Of a stretch of DNA of 64,000 bases, positions 32,036 to 43,120 are shown in pieces. The notes below the pieces were generated by a model. The model was not told the DNA's origin. It ran no database searches and saw only the letters and a list, made by a program, of their open reading frames with translations. Position 1 is the stretch's first letter. Each line of letters starts with the position of its first letter. Source of the stretch: Sabellastarte sp. h YS-2021 (Eukaryota > Annelida > Polychaeta > Sabellida > Sabellidae); assembly GCA_964017235.1 (NCBI GenBank), contig OZ024929.1, forward strand, positions 107,121,793 through 107,185,792. The letters run 5' to 3'. A program made the position numbers and the translations under genes.

Positions 32036-33160
32036 AAATGCAACTGTGATAATATTAGTTTAATAGCGCCCCTTTCTCAATTAAGAATTTTAAGACCGAA
32101 AGTATTTAAAGTGTTACCATGACAACAGGTGTTGTCTGATACCCTCGCAAACCAACTCATCTGTAGATCCTGTTTGTGTTAACATATCCTGAAAATTTGG
32201 TGAAAAATTGAAAATCCATGCCTTTTTGCTATAGGGGGGCTAAAAAGAAATTACAGCTGTAAATTTACCTACTAGAAAAAACGCTTTCGCAGAAATGCCG
32301 CCTAGAAAGTATGTATCTTGCACATTTGTATTCTGTTGACCTAAATATATGCTGCTTGGGAAATAATAAGCAAGTCAATCTAGAGGGCTACAAAATGTTA
32401 TAGTATTTGTGGAAAAAAGGAAATTATTAGTTTAAACATTATTGATTTTTTGTTTAGTTAGTTTTATAAAATGCAGAATATTCACGAGGGATTGTTTGGA
32501 AAGGGCTTTTTTCTCCTGGTAGAAAATTTTTCAGGAATAATTTTTTCCAGGAGATATTTAATCCTAGATTTATAATGATAAAGATATACTGTACTAAAGT
32601 ATAATTGACTGCAGATATTGACATTCATATGTATATACATGTATTTGAGGTATTATATGCCTGTAAAAATTCATTGCTATTATAAATTTTTATAAGATAG
32701 ATATGCTTAAGATAATCCTCATTTTGAAATCCTTTATCGTTTCATTGTAAAAAGAATATACAAAGTGTTGTCAGACGTTACTGTTCACATTTTTCATTCA
32801 CACATGACTCAGAATATTATATGATTATCATGAAACATTGATCATCATTTTTACATAAGGCTTTTCCATTCTCTCAAAACAGACAAGGCATTCTTTCCAC
32901 AGGACTTTACTTCCACAAGGCTCTACTTCAACGAACCTAAAGATTAATGTCCTTTGAATTATTTACCCCCAAAACGATTTACAATGAGCACATCCCTTAA
33001 CAAAAAGAAATGAACACATCTAGATATCCCTTGTCACTTTTTCACTCCGTGTGCACACACATTATGTTACACAGAAATTAACACACAAAAGCACAGCAGG
33101 GCATGAGTGAATGGGGCTTGCCATGAATCTGTCTCCAGATAGATATCACACAAAGCAAAC
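32036..33160. other. Low-copy AT-rich spacer
   Basis: Begins with one truncated 153-bp-family unit (to about 32230). The rest holds no gene that I recognise. A small inverted repeat, TTTCTCCTGGTAGAAAA and its CAGGAG partner, lies near 32510-32560. Confidence 0.45.
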
Positions 33161-33164
33161 TAGA

Positions 33165-33195
33165 GGATCGCTTGCAAAGCAAAGCGATTGTTTTT
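33165..33195 (-). repeat. Hairpin GATCGCTT...AAGCGATT at array head
   Basis: GATCGCTTGCAAAGC followed by AAAGCGATTG forms a stem of eight pairs. It precedes the array that starts around 33380, so it has the same position relative to an array (inverted orientation) as the other terminal hairpins. Confidence 0.65.
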
Positions 33196-33786
33196 GCATA
33201 GCAAAAACAAAGCGTACCGAAAAGGAGAAATAATGGCAGCTTAATTATGTAAGAAAGTTCTGCTTGTAGCTCAACAAAGCCAGAATATAGGAAAAGTGGT
33301 TCTTGGGCAGCGTAGTTATCTTGGATACAGTGTATTTCCAAAATTTTGATGAAATTGCTCTATCTTGCACACTTAAGGAGACAGAGGCAATTTGGTGTTT
33401 TGCACTTTTTGTCACAAATTTGAAAATTGACAATGACCCCCATTTTTGGGAAGGGTAAATTTTGGGGGGAAACTGGGTACAGTAGTCTGCTTACATACCT
33501 AAAGAAATGGCCGCCATTTTTGGCGAGTGAAACATTCATTGAAAGTTTGCCGAATTCGTTCTATCTGGCACGGTTTTCGAGATACAAGCATTTTTTGTGT
33601 TTTCAAAATGGCTGCCATTTTTGGCGGGACAAAAAAATTTTGAAAATTGGGTCACCTACTCAGTAGAGTTACCCTGCGGGTCAAAAATTTTGTCGAAATC
33701 ATTCTATCTAGCACGGTTATCGAAATACAAGCATTTTTGTGTTTTGCACTTTTTAAAAAAAAATTCAAAAATTCGAAATGGTCGCC

Positions 33787-34690
33787 ATTTTTTGGCAAGT
33801 AAAATAGTCATTGAAACTTGGAAAGGCTAGTTTTCACAGATACCCTGTGGGTCAAAAATTTTGCTGAAATCGCTCTATCTGGCATGGTTTTCAAGATACA
33901 AGCATTTTCGGTTTTGTGATTTTTGCAAAAAATTCGAAAATTCAAAATAGCCGCAATTTTTGGACAAGTGAAATATTCGTTGAAACTTGGAAAGGCTAGT
34001 CTTCACAGATACTATGTGGGTCAAAAAGTTTGCCAAATTCGCTCTATCTGGCATGGTTTTCGAGATACAAGCATTTTTGTGTTTTGCAATTTTTGTGAAA
34101 AATTCGAACATTTAAAATGGCCACCATTTTTGGTGGGACAAATTTTTTTGGGAAAATTGGGTCAGCTACTCAGCAGAGTTACCCTACGAATCAAATTTTT
34201 GTCAAAATCGCTCTATCTAGCACGGTTTCCGAGATACAAACATTTTTGGGTTTTGCATTATTGACAAAAATTCGAAAATTCAAAATGGCCGCCATTTATG
34301 GCAAATGCAATATTCATTGAAACTTGGAAAGGCTAGTCTTCACAGATACCCTATGGATCAAAATTTTTGCCGAAATCCCACTAGTAAATTTTTATTTTAT
34401 GAAGAAAATGTTTTCAAAAAGTACTCATATATCAGTATTATTCTATATGTGTACCTTATGAGCTTATATTTCCAATTTTGTGTTTTGCATTTTTTTGTAA
34501 AAAATTCGAAAATTGAATATGACCCCCACCTGCCAAATTTGAAAGGAACCCGCCGAACGGTCACAGAGTTTTGAGGAAAAGAAAACACGGAGCCGGCAGA
34601 GCCAGATATCCTCCCATATATAATACAGAGTTGGAGGAGAAACAAGAAAAAGAGTACTTAATACTTATTCATATTCAATTAGCTGGAGAT
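33787..34690. repeat. 904-bp duplication, first copy
   Basis: Identical to 34691-35594 at all positions I compared except one (ACAAACATTTTTGG here, ACAAGCATTTTTGG in the second copy). It contains four to five satellite monomers plus a non-satellite tail with GAACCCGCCGAACGGTCACA. Confidence 0.95.
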
Positions 34691-35594
34691 ATTTTTTGGC
34701 AAGTAAAATAGTCATTGAAACTTGGAAAGGCTAGTTTTCACAGATACCCTGTGGGTCAAAAATTTTGCTGAAATCGCTCTATCTGGCATGGTTTTCAAGA
34801 TACAAGCATTTTCGGTTTTGTGATTTTTGCAAAAAATTCGAAAATTCAAAATAGCCGCAATTTTTGGACAAGTGAAATATTCGTTGAAACTTGGAAAGGC
34901 TAGTCTTCACAGATACTATGTGGGTCAAAAAGTTTGCCAAATTCGCTCTATCTGGCATGGTTTTCGAGATACAAGCATTTTTGTGTTTTGCAATTTTTGT
35001 GAAAAATTCGAACATTTAAAATGGCCACCATTTTTGGTGGGACAAATTTTTTTGGGAAAATTGGGTCAGCTACTCAGCAGAGTTACCCTACGAATCAAAT
35101 TTTTGTCAAAATCGCTCTATCTAGCACGGTTTCCGAGATACAAGCATTTTTGGGTTTTGCATTATTGACAAAAATTCGAAAATTCAAAATGGCCGCCATT
35201 TATGGCAAATGCAATATTCATTGAAACTTGGAAAGGCTAGTCTTCACAGATACCCTATGGATCAAAATTTTTGCCGAAATCCCACTAGTAAATTTTTATT
35301 TTATGAAGAAAATGTTTTCAAAAAGTACTCATATATCAGTATTATTCTATATGTGTACCTTATGAGCTTATATTTCCAATTTTGTGTTTTGCATTTTTTT
35401 GTAAAAAATTCGAAAATTGAATATGACCCCCACCTGCCAAATTTGAAAGGAACCCGCCGAACGGTCACAGAGTTTTGAGGAAAAGAAAACACGGAGCCGG
35501 CAGAGCCAGATATCCTCCCATATATAATACAGAGTTGGAGGAGAAACAAGAAAAAGAGTACTTAATACTTATTCATATTCAATTAGCTGGAGAT
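34691..35594. repeat. 904-bp duplication, second copy
   Basis: Direct head-to-tail copy of the preceding 904 bp. The joint lies inside AGCTGGAGAT-AT. Only the bases AT are shared between the two breakpoints, so it did not arise by recombination between long repeats. Near identity means either a recent event or an assembly artefact. Confidence 0.95.
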
Positions 35595-35596
35595 AT

Positions 35597-37100
35597 ATAA
35601 AAATAGCATCAGAGATGCCCGTACCCCACAGCCTGGGGAAATAGTTTTAAACACCATGAGATATAGAAGTAGTGAAACAGTACAAAGAGTCAAAGACCGG
35701 AATACTTTCAATGCAGTGTCACTTATATAAAGCTCCAAATAATGTTTAAGTAGAGAAAATAACATCTAAGAGAAGGAAAATGTATGTAAAGATAAAGTAC
35801 CAAAACAAAACAAAAATCAATAGCAAGATGACAGCATTAATCAGTAAACTAAAAATATGAAGCTGTACAATTTATTAATTGGAGAATAGCTGTCAATGGA
35901 ATTAGCATAATTACCGTAAATGACCTATTTAGCACATCCGCCCTTGTAACCGCACCCTATCTCTTTGTCCCAGCAATATCGTCAGTGACAGTGCACAATA
36001 TCCACATATTTTTTACATATTGTGTGTATTTTTACTTAATAAACTGACATTTTTGCCATGAATTTCGAGTTTGTTTATATCCACCGCCATATTTACAGGA
36101 AGTGGGTATTTTCAGTAGATACTAAATATTGGAACACCGTTATTCTTACCAGATTGACCTATACTTCATCCCGGAAAGTGTTTCATAATGGGTGTGCTAC
36201 AAGGGGAACTTTTACACACCAAATATTGAATAAAAATAGTCTTTCCTTAGCGCACTGTGCACTAAATAGGTCATTTACGGTATGTAAAAGTGCATATAAT
36301 AATCAGTTGCAGCAATCCATATATCCTTGTCATAAAAGAAAGATGTCTCAAATATGGCAGCTGAATACACTTTGGCAGAGCAAAAAGGTCATACCATGAT
36401 GCACACATACATTTACATACACCCCCTAAACCAATGTCCCTAGCAAGTGTCAACCTTCTACACTTTATGGAATCCAAGAAATAGCCCAGACAAGATTTTA
36501 TAGGTCAAGGTCACTACGGCAAGGTCCAAGGTCAAATCATGGTCACATCATGAAGATGCACACCTACACCTCCTAACCAATGTCCCTACCATGTATCAAC
36601 TTCCTACACCTTATCGTTTCCAAGATATAGCCTGGACAAGATTTTAAAGGTCAAGGTCACTACGGCGAGGTCAAAGATCAAATCAAGGTCACACCATGAC
36701 ATTGCACACCTACAATCCCCCACCAATGTCCCTGTCAAGTATCAACTTTCTGCACCTTACAGTTTCTGAGATATCGCCCGGACAAGATTTTATAGGTCAA
36801 GGTCCCTATGGCAAGGTCAAAAGTCAAATCAAGGTCACATCATGATGTTGCACACCTGCACCCCCTAACCAATGTCCCTACCAAGTATCAACTTCCTGCA
36901 CCTTACGGTTTCCGAGATATAGCCAGGACAAGATTTTATAGGTCACTACAGCAAGGTCAAGATTTTATAGGTGAAGGTCACTATGGCAAGGTCAAAAGTC
37001 AAATCAAGGTCACATCATGACGGTGCACACCTACTGCCCCTAACCAATGTCCCTACCAAGTATCAACTTCCTACACCTTACGGTTGTCGAGATATACCCC
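35597..37100 (+). mobile_element. Second copy of the 20.9-22.9 kb composite element
   Basis: The head AGCATCAGAGATGCCCGTAC and following 400 bp match 20888-21240. Then come array units with AAATCAAGGTCACACCATGA and CAACTTCCTACACCTTACGG (spacing about 145 bp). It runs directly into the GATC-rich array at about 37100 instead of ending in its own hairpin. The MITE at 35914-36280 interrupts the head. Confidence 0.82.
35914..36280. mobile_element. MITE with TA duplication, 367 bp
   Basis: Perfect inverted ends CCGTAAATGACCTATTTAG at both borders, flanked by TA (35912-35913 and 36281-36282). The homologous locus at about 21180 reads CACAATTATGTAAAC with a single TA, so the empty site is visible. 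TA duplication suggests the Tc1/mariner superfamily. The interior (35996-36188) is homologous to the interior of the hAT-like element at 13263-13672. No coding capacity. Confidence 0.94.
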
Positions 37101-37776
37101 GGTCCAATTCCTGGACTATCATCAAAATCCACCCTAAAATTATCTGTCTGTAACTTCCTTTAAAATAAGCCTGGATCCAGATGATCTAGATCACTCCCAA
37201 AATCTAATCACTTGTTCCTTGTCCCATTTAGAACATTTCCTGAAAATTTCATCAAAATCCATCCATAACTTTTGAGTTGTCTGTCTTTAAAAATTACATT
37301 TCATGGATCCAGAGGATCCAGATAGTGATCTGGATCACTCCCAAAATTTAATCATTTCTTCCTTCTACCTTTTCAGACATATCCTGAAAAAAAATGTGTC
37401 CATAAGTTTTTGAGTTATCTTGTTCACAAACGCATCTGGCAGCCTGGATCCAGATGATCCAAACAGTGGTCCAGATCACTCCCAAAATCGAATCACTTGT
37501 TCCTTGTCCCATTTGGGACATTTCCTGAAAATTTCATGAAAATCAATCCATAAGTTTTTGAGTTATCTGTCTTTAAAAATTACATGTCATGGATCCAGAA
37601 GATCCAGATAGTGATCCAGATCACTCCCAAAATTTAATCATTTCTTCCTTTTACCTTTTCAGACATATCCTGAAAATTTCATCAAAATCTGTCCATAAGT
37701 TTTTGAGTTATCTTGTTCACAAACAAACAAACAGACAGACAAACCCAGGCGAAAACATAACCTCCTTGGTGGAGGT
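37100..37776 (+). mobile_element. GATC-rich array ending in CAGA/CAAA tract and hairpin
   Basis: Same monomers as 10900-14400 (GGATCCAGATGATC, GATCACTCCCAAAAT, TTTTTGAGTTATC). The array ends with GTTCACAAACAAACAAACAG, a CAGACAGACAAACC stretch, CGAAAACATA and the hairpin ACCTCC-TTGGT-GGAGGT (37760-37776), then AATTAAAG. This terminus is absent from the larger array inside the DIRS element. Confidence 0.85.
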
Positions 37777-38358
37777 AATTAAAGTTTTTTCTTCCAAAAA
37801 GGAAAAGTTATATCCCCACAATGGAATCAGAAGAATGTAAGATTTTTTTAATGTGCCTAAAATGGGAATTTATATCCTATGAACACTGATCAGGTGAAAT
37901 ATGGTACTAACCAGATCAGTGCATGATAAATAACTCATTTTTTTTCTTTAAAGATACCATAAGTTCATAAACACAAGGTTAGCTGTGCCAGCTAACAAAA
38001 ATTTGTTTAAGTATACATGTTCCAGGTGTGGTTTTAAAAGTCTGAAACTAAATGAGGTGGGAGCTAAAACTATATATTTAATATTATTTATTATGTTAAG
38101 ATGGCCAAAATCTCTTAAATACAGGAACTTTAAATAAAAAGGTCATAAAAATCTTCCTTTGGGTAAGCTTAATCAATGTGTCAAGTTAAACTGATGTTAT
38201 TGAACAGTAAGTCAGCTGAGGGGTGAAATCCCTCATTTTAACTTCAAGATGGCCATGACTGCAATTCTTTTAACCCTGATCAGCTGAACAATGAGATAGC
38301 TGGAGGTTGAAAACCCCATAATTTCACTGGAAGGTGGCCATAACTTTATTCATATTGG
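37777..38358. repeat. Diverged repeat with TGGAGG...GTGGCCATAAC units
   Basis: AT-rich DNA with two or three loose units around AGCTGGAGGTTGAAAAC, CACTGGAAGGTGGCCATAAC and TATTCATATTGG. A further unit follows the LINE at 41967-42060. The hAT-like element and the LINE both inserted into this repeat. No gene seen. Confidence 0.55.
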
Positions 38359-39520
38359 TAGTGTTAGGAATCGGTCTAAAAAATCAGAATCGATTAATCG
38401 GTAATTCTAAGCGATCGATTATTGATTATAATCGTTTTTCTGCTTGCTTTGTAAGAAAGACAGAATATTCTTTTTTACCAAAAATAATAAAGTAGACTTC
38501 TGATAGGTCAGTTGTGAAAAAAATCCAGGTTATTTGATTACAGTATGTGGTGGGGAAGGGGATATGTTAGGAAACCAGTAGGTTAAAAGAGTCAACAAGT
38601 ATGTGTATCATCAATAATATAATAATCTATTGAGGTAGCCTTAACAATTATACATTAATATTTATTTTCATCCTCCCTTTTCATCACCTACAATCATTTA
38701 GTGTTTCAATGTAACTTCAGCGGATTAGCAACCATTCATGCTTAAAATTAACAATATTTCCACCACTTTTGTTCAAAGTCACCCTGTGTTGCTGTTTTTA
38801 TAACACATATCTTCTTTCTTTCTTAATTTTACCTCAAACTGAAAGTATCTCCCAGACTCCGACAACTTCACCAAGTCAGATACCCCTGCACTCTTTTTGT
38901 GTGTTTATGTTATTGTAAAGCATTTGTCTATTATTCTATAAAATTTCTCTCATCCTGAAAAAAAAATTTCATGAATTTCCTTTTTTAAGCCGATCTTTAT
39001 GATCTATTCATTTCATATAATTACAATTTCTTACATACTGTACAATTCTAAGTATGACAATGCAGTAAACATTTCAGTTTTCTTATTCAACAAAATTTGT
39101 CAAAAATATTCATGGCTGAAGTATTACAGTAGTGTGATCTCTCTCCACTTGATTTATGGCCAAGGTCCTTATTCCTCATTTATAGGGGAGTATGCATGTT
39201 GTGTATGAAGCTGTGAAAGTTAAACTTAATTAAGGTTAAACTTAGTTTATTGTATTAAAAGATCTTCTAAATTCATTCAGAAATTTTAAGTTTTAGTTGT
39301 AACCAACAGGAAGTAGATACCAGTGAAAGAAACATGGCAGATAATGTAAACAAATGTTATGAAAATAAAATGTTAAATATCTGTAGAAAAAGGGAAAATT
39401 GGGTGATTTATAAATCTTACTTTCGATTTACAATCGAATCTTAAAATGAGAATTGATTTTCTACATCGAAACTTTTAAATAGACGTCGAATCGATTTTCC
39501 GTCGAATCGTAGGACCACTA
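38359..39520. mobile_element. hAT-like element, 1162 bp, 8-bp TSD
   Basis: Ends TAGTGTTAGGAATCG and an inverted TAGTGGTCCTACGATTCG, with subterminal ATCGATT-rich sequence on both sides. Flanks CATATTGG (38351-38358) and CATACTGG (39521-39528) form an 8-bp duplication with one mismatch. It is longer than the other hAT-like elements here, but no transposase frame is recognisable. Confidence 0.8.
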
Positions 39521-39610
39521 CATACTGGGGCATTATTCACATTAAGGTGACCAAAAAGTAAGAATGCCCATTTGTCATCCTTTATAAGTGCACCAAGTTT
39601 AACCAAGGTC

Positions 39611-41953
39611 TTTTTTTTTTTTTATTAATATTTATTAGACAATTATACATAAATGACAATTGACAATAGACAAAAAAGACAATTATTACAACACATAGAG
39701 AAACAAAACTCTGACCAAAGACACTATACAAGTACTGCTCTAGATAATTACTACATTATGCAATGATTTAGTAAATACATAATTAACAAGTTCAAAGAAA
39801 TTCATCAGTGAACCACGATTAATTGGTCACATTTAGCAAAGAAACATTTGTATGAAGTTTCCCCATATTTTTTTAAACTTACTCTCATTTAATTCTAATT
39901 TGCAACTAACTCCTGTTCTAAATAAACTGTTTTAAAAAATTTACAGAAGGCCGGATAATTTAAACATTTATTCGATTTTGACATTCTAAAAATATATAAC
40001 TTAGCTGCAAAGTAAATAGTGTTAAGTGGAATAGTATCAGTCCTTGTTTGAAGGTTTCCTAAAATTATAGTTGTAGGATTTATATCCAAGTTAACTCCAA
40101 GAATGGGTTGAATGTTTAATTTTAGTTCTGACCAAAAATTTTGTACATCAGTGCATTGCACAAAAAGATGTAGTATAGTTTCGGTGTGTTCTTTGCAAAA
40201 GCTGCATTTGCCATCATCATGTTTATTAATTTTATACAACAGATCATTCGTACCTAATATTCTATATATCACTCTGTACTGCATCCAAATTAAATCATTA
40301 TTTTTTACTGTTTTAAAACATACTCGGAATATTTGTTTCCACATATTTTTATTTATGGTAATACCCAAAGATTGTTCCCAGAAAGAATAATAGGTAGTAT
40401 CATCTACTATATTCTGATTGACCAAAATTTTATAAAAGTCTTGGCTTCCTTTCTTTGATTTACAAATGATTTTTATTTGATTTGGAATAGTTGGTTTATT
40501 ATGTGTTTTAGATATATCATTTTGTTTACTTAAGTAATTTTTGACACAGACTGTAACTCTATGATATTCTAAAAAGTTGGTACGAATGTGATACCCCGTT
40601 GTTAAATCATTTTGGATTATCAAATTTCCATTTCCAGATATCATATCAGCAATAGAAATAATTCCTTTATTGTACCATTCGGGTAAAAAGAAATTTGTCT
40701 TGGATACTTTTGGGTTATTCCAAAGGGGTACAGAAAGAGCTTCACTTGCATATCTAGTCGGAATACTATCAGTAAGTTTACTCCAACAGAACAGAGTTTC
40801 TGACCAAAATTTATTTGATAACTTTCTCGCTATGATTGAACTATAACATGATCCAAGTAACACAGTTTTTTTTACTGATCCTAGATATGCTTTTGCCAAC
40901 ATAGCCCATTGCGTATCCGAATTTTGATATAGTCGTCGTATCCAAGTTATCTTAATAGCAGATATAAATGTATCCAGTTCTATCATGCTTAATCCACCAT
41001 CAGTGTAATGTTTTGTCAAAATGTTTCTTTTTATCTTGTCTGGTTTTCCACTCCAGATAGATTTATAGAATTTTATTTCCAACTGTTTCAAAATTTCTTT
41101 TCCCGGTGAAGGCAAGGCCATAAAAAGATGGTTTAACTTGGACAAGGCCAAACTTTTTATCACTGTTATTTTACCAATTGGAGTTAAGTATCTATGTCTC
41201 CAAAGATTTAAAAGTTTTTCAATGCTGTTAATAGCTGGAATGTAATTTATCTCGATCATATTTGTTAAATCTACAGAAAAATTAATGCCCAAAAGAGTAA
41301 AACTGCTGGTACCCCATACTAAATCTTTTCCAACATCAAATTTGTCTTTCGAATGTCTTTTTTTACCTATCCATACTAGTTTGGTTTTATCTATGTTTAC
41401 CTTTAAACCAGACATAGTGCCATATACCTCTAACACATTGAGAGCAGCCAGTAAAGAATTTTTACTCCCATCCAAAATTTAGGTTGTATCATCGGCAAAC
41501 TGTGTGATCTTAAACTCATTGTTATTGACTGAAATTCCTCTCAAACATTTCTCATTTATAATTAATAGATACATAATTTGAGCGCATATGATGAACAAAT
41601 AGGGTGATATTGGATCACCCTGTCTACATCCCCGTTCTATTCGGAAAAAATCTGAAAGTTTACCGCACTGAAGAATAGATGCAGACACATTGACATTTAG
41701 CACTTCAATCCATTTACAAAAACTTTCTTTAAAGCCAAAAGCGGTAAGAATAGAGAAAAGAAATTTCCATGAAACAGAATCAAATGCTTTTTGGAAGTCA
41801 ATAAGCATGAGCAACCCTGGTAGTTTATTATAGTTCGTATAATGAATTATATCATAGATTAACCTAGTATTTTCACCAATGAAGCGGTTACTCATGAATC
41901 CTGACTGTGTATTTGAGATGATCGTGTGTAGAACAGTTCGCAACCTTGTAGCC
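39611..41953 (-). mobile_element. 5'-truncated L1-type LINE with 13-bp target-site duplication
   Basis: The insert begins with a T-run (39611-39623, the poly(A) tail on the minus strand) and ends at 41953. It is flanked by TTTAACCAAGGTC on both sides (39598-39610 and 41954-41966). It contains the 3' part of ORF2 from the reverse transcriptase palm to the C-terminal cysteine motif. 5' truncation is usual for LINE copies. It lies within the repeat at 37777-42060. Confidence 0.95.
39895..41953 (-). pseudogene. LINE ORF2 reverse transcriptase, one premature stop
   Basis: One reading frame continues from 41953 to the stop at 39895-39897, broken only by a TAA at 41479-41481. Upstream of that stop are QSGFMSNRFIGENTRLIYDI, LIDFQKAFDSVSW (catalytic Asp), GCRQGDPISPYLF and QFADDTT (the catalytic Asp pair). 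Directly downstream come GLKVNIDKTKLVWIG and FTLLGINFS. About residue 435 of the second part is a CSFC...ETILHLFVQC motif, the C-terminal zinc-binding domain of L1-type ORF2. The endonuclease and the N-terminal part of the reverse transcriptase are missing through 5' truncation. A single stop in nearly 690 codons indicates a fairly young copy. The first eight codons of the upper open frame derive from the flanking duplication, not from the element. Confidence 0.93.
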
Positions 41954-41966
41954 TTTAACCAAGGTC

Positions 41967-42132
41967 GGTTGAACAAAAAAAGAGAGAGCTGGAGGCTGAA
42001 AACTTCCTTAATTCACTGTTTAGTGGCCATAACTTATTTCATATTGGTAAGGTAAGTTTAAGGTCTCCTCAAAGTATCCCCAGAATTTTTCCCGCCCCTA
42101 TAGTTTTGAAGAAAGATAGGAAGGAAAAAAAT
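41967..42132. repeat. Continuation of the 37.8-38.4 kb repeat
   Basis: AGCTGGAGGCTGAAAACTTC and AGTGGCCATAAC...CATATTGG match the units before the hAT-like element, which shows that the hAT-like element and the LINE split one repeat tract. Confidence 0.6.
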
Positions 42133-42432
42133 TTGAAAGCCCAAGAAGTTATTCAAGAGAGACCATAATCCACCGGCAGCAGTGATTAGTCGGACCTACG
42201 CGAAAACAAATAAGCGCCCCTTGACAGGCCTCTTAATTACCACAAACAGGTAACAAAGAAAATCAAAAGAAAACATGGCAGGTTGAAAGCCCAAGAAGTT
42301 ATTCAAGAGAGACCATAATCCACCGGCAGCAGTGATTAGTCGGACCTAAACGAAAACAAATAAGCGCCCCTTGACAGGCCTCTTAATTACCACAAACAGG
42401 TAACAAAGAAAATCAAAAGCAAACATGGCAGG
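42133..42432. repeat. 150-bp tandem duplication, nearly identical
   Basis: TTGAAAGCCCAAGAAGTTAT starts at 42133 and 42283. The two 150-bp units differ at very few positions (CCTACGCG versus CCTAAACG, AAAAGAAAAC versus AAAAGCAAAC). The unit is not related to the satellites in this window. It is GC-richer and contains GCGCCCCTTGACAGG. Confidence 0.93.
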
Positions 42433-42540
42433 TTTGATCACAGACTTAAAATGATAAAATCCATAAAAATACAAAATAAAAGTTCATAATTTTTTCAGAT
42501 TTACTTTTTGTTTTACATCAAGTTAAAACAGCCAGAGTTA

Positions 42541-42713
42541 TATTGGGACGGGTAGTTTACGGGTGGAGGAACCAGTGCATACTAAGATTCTGCACTTTTA
42601 ACCACCGGGCATCGGCAAGTAATTACCAACTTTCCAACATGAAGCGAGATTCGAACCGGCAACCCCAGAGGTTGAATACGAGCACTCTAACCGCTACACC
42701 ACCGAGCCCCCCT
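42541..42713 (-). mobile_element. tRNA-derived SINE
   Basis: The minus strand begins with a tRNA-like head (42713 down to about 42643): A-box TGGTGTAGCGGTTAGAGTG and B-box GGTTCGAATCTC at normal tRNA spacing. It is followed by GCCGATGCCCGGTGG and TTCCTCCACCCGTAAAC, a tail typical of animal SINEs. The acceptor stem does not pair well and the head continues into non-tRNA sequence, so it is a SINE and not a functional tRNA gene. Confidence 0.78.
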
Positions 42714-43117
42714 CAAAATTAAGGTTTATATCTGATATTTAAAGTCCTCCTATACTTTTCAGTGCTGGCTATGGAGAATAAAGCTATAAACTGTCCATTA
42801 TCGCCCACCACCACAGGACTTTGTAAATGTAATAGCTCCGCCCCGATAAAAAATGCATTGCCCCTGGAGCATTAATATGAATATATATGGATTATGTGAA
42901 ATAAGCAAACTGTTCAGATACCTGATCAGGGATTAAAACTTTTTGCCAATGAATTTCATACTATTAAGTTAACAAGAGAACATATATTGCAGTGCAAAAA
43001 AAAAAAAAAAAAAAAAATTCTTGCCAAAGCTACAATATATTATGGATAGGAATCAATAAAGAGGTTTCTCTGATTTATGACTGTAATTTGTTTTTGTTTT
43101 TTTTTTGTTTTTTTACA
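42714..43117. other. AT-rich spacer with a long A-run
   Basis: No gene recognised. There is an A-run of about 22 bases ending near 43017. It is not bordered by a duplication that I can see. Confidence 0.4.
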
Positions 43118-43120
43118 GTA

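Larger units (their letters stand above)
33380..35594. repeat. Tandem array with AAAATGGCCGCCATTTT units and a 904-bp duplication
   Basis: Monomers of about 145-150 bp contain GGTTTTCGAGATACAAGC, GTGTTTTGCA, AAATTCGAAAATTC, a segment close to AAAATGGCCGCCATTTTTGG and TTGAAACTTGGAAAGGCTAG. Similar open frames on both strands (such as 113 codons at 33923 and again at 34827) are read-through of the repeat. The last part consists of two copies of a 904-bp block (33787-34690 and 34691-35594). Confidence 0.92.

Noticed and set aside
33923..35168. Open frames of 113, 89 and 82 codons occurring twice on both strands
   Set aside because: They are read-through of the 904-bp duplication and its satellite monomers. 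They begin and end in repeat units and have no domain, splice border or codon signal.
39338..39370. ATGGCAGATAATGTAAAC as a gene start
   Set aside because: It lies inside the hAT-like element and opens no meaningful frame.
40112..40390. Plus-strand frame of 92 codons
   Set aside because: Antisense shadow of the LINE ORF2.
42643..42713. Possible tRNA gene on the minus strand
   Set aside because: A- and B-boxes are good but the acceptor stem does not close, and SINE body follows; annotated as SINE.
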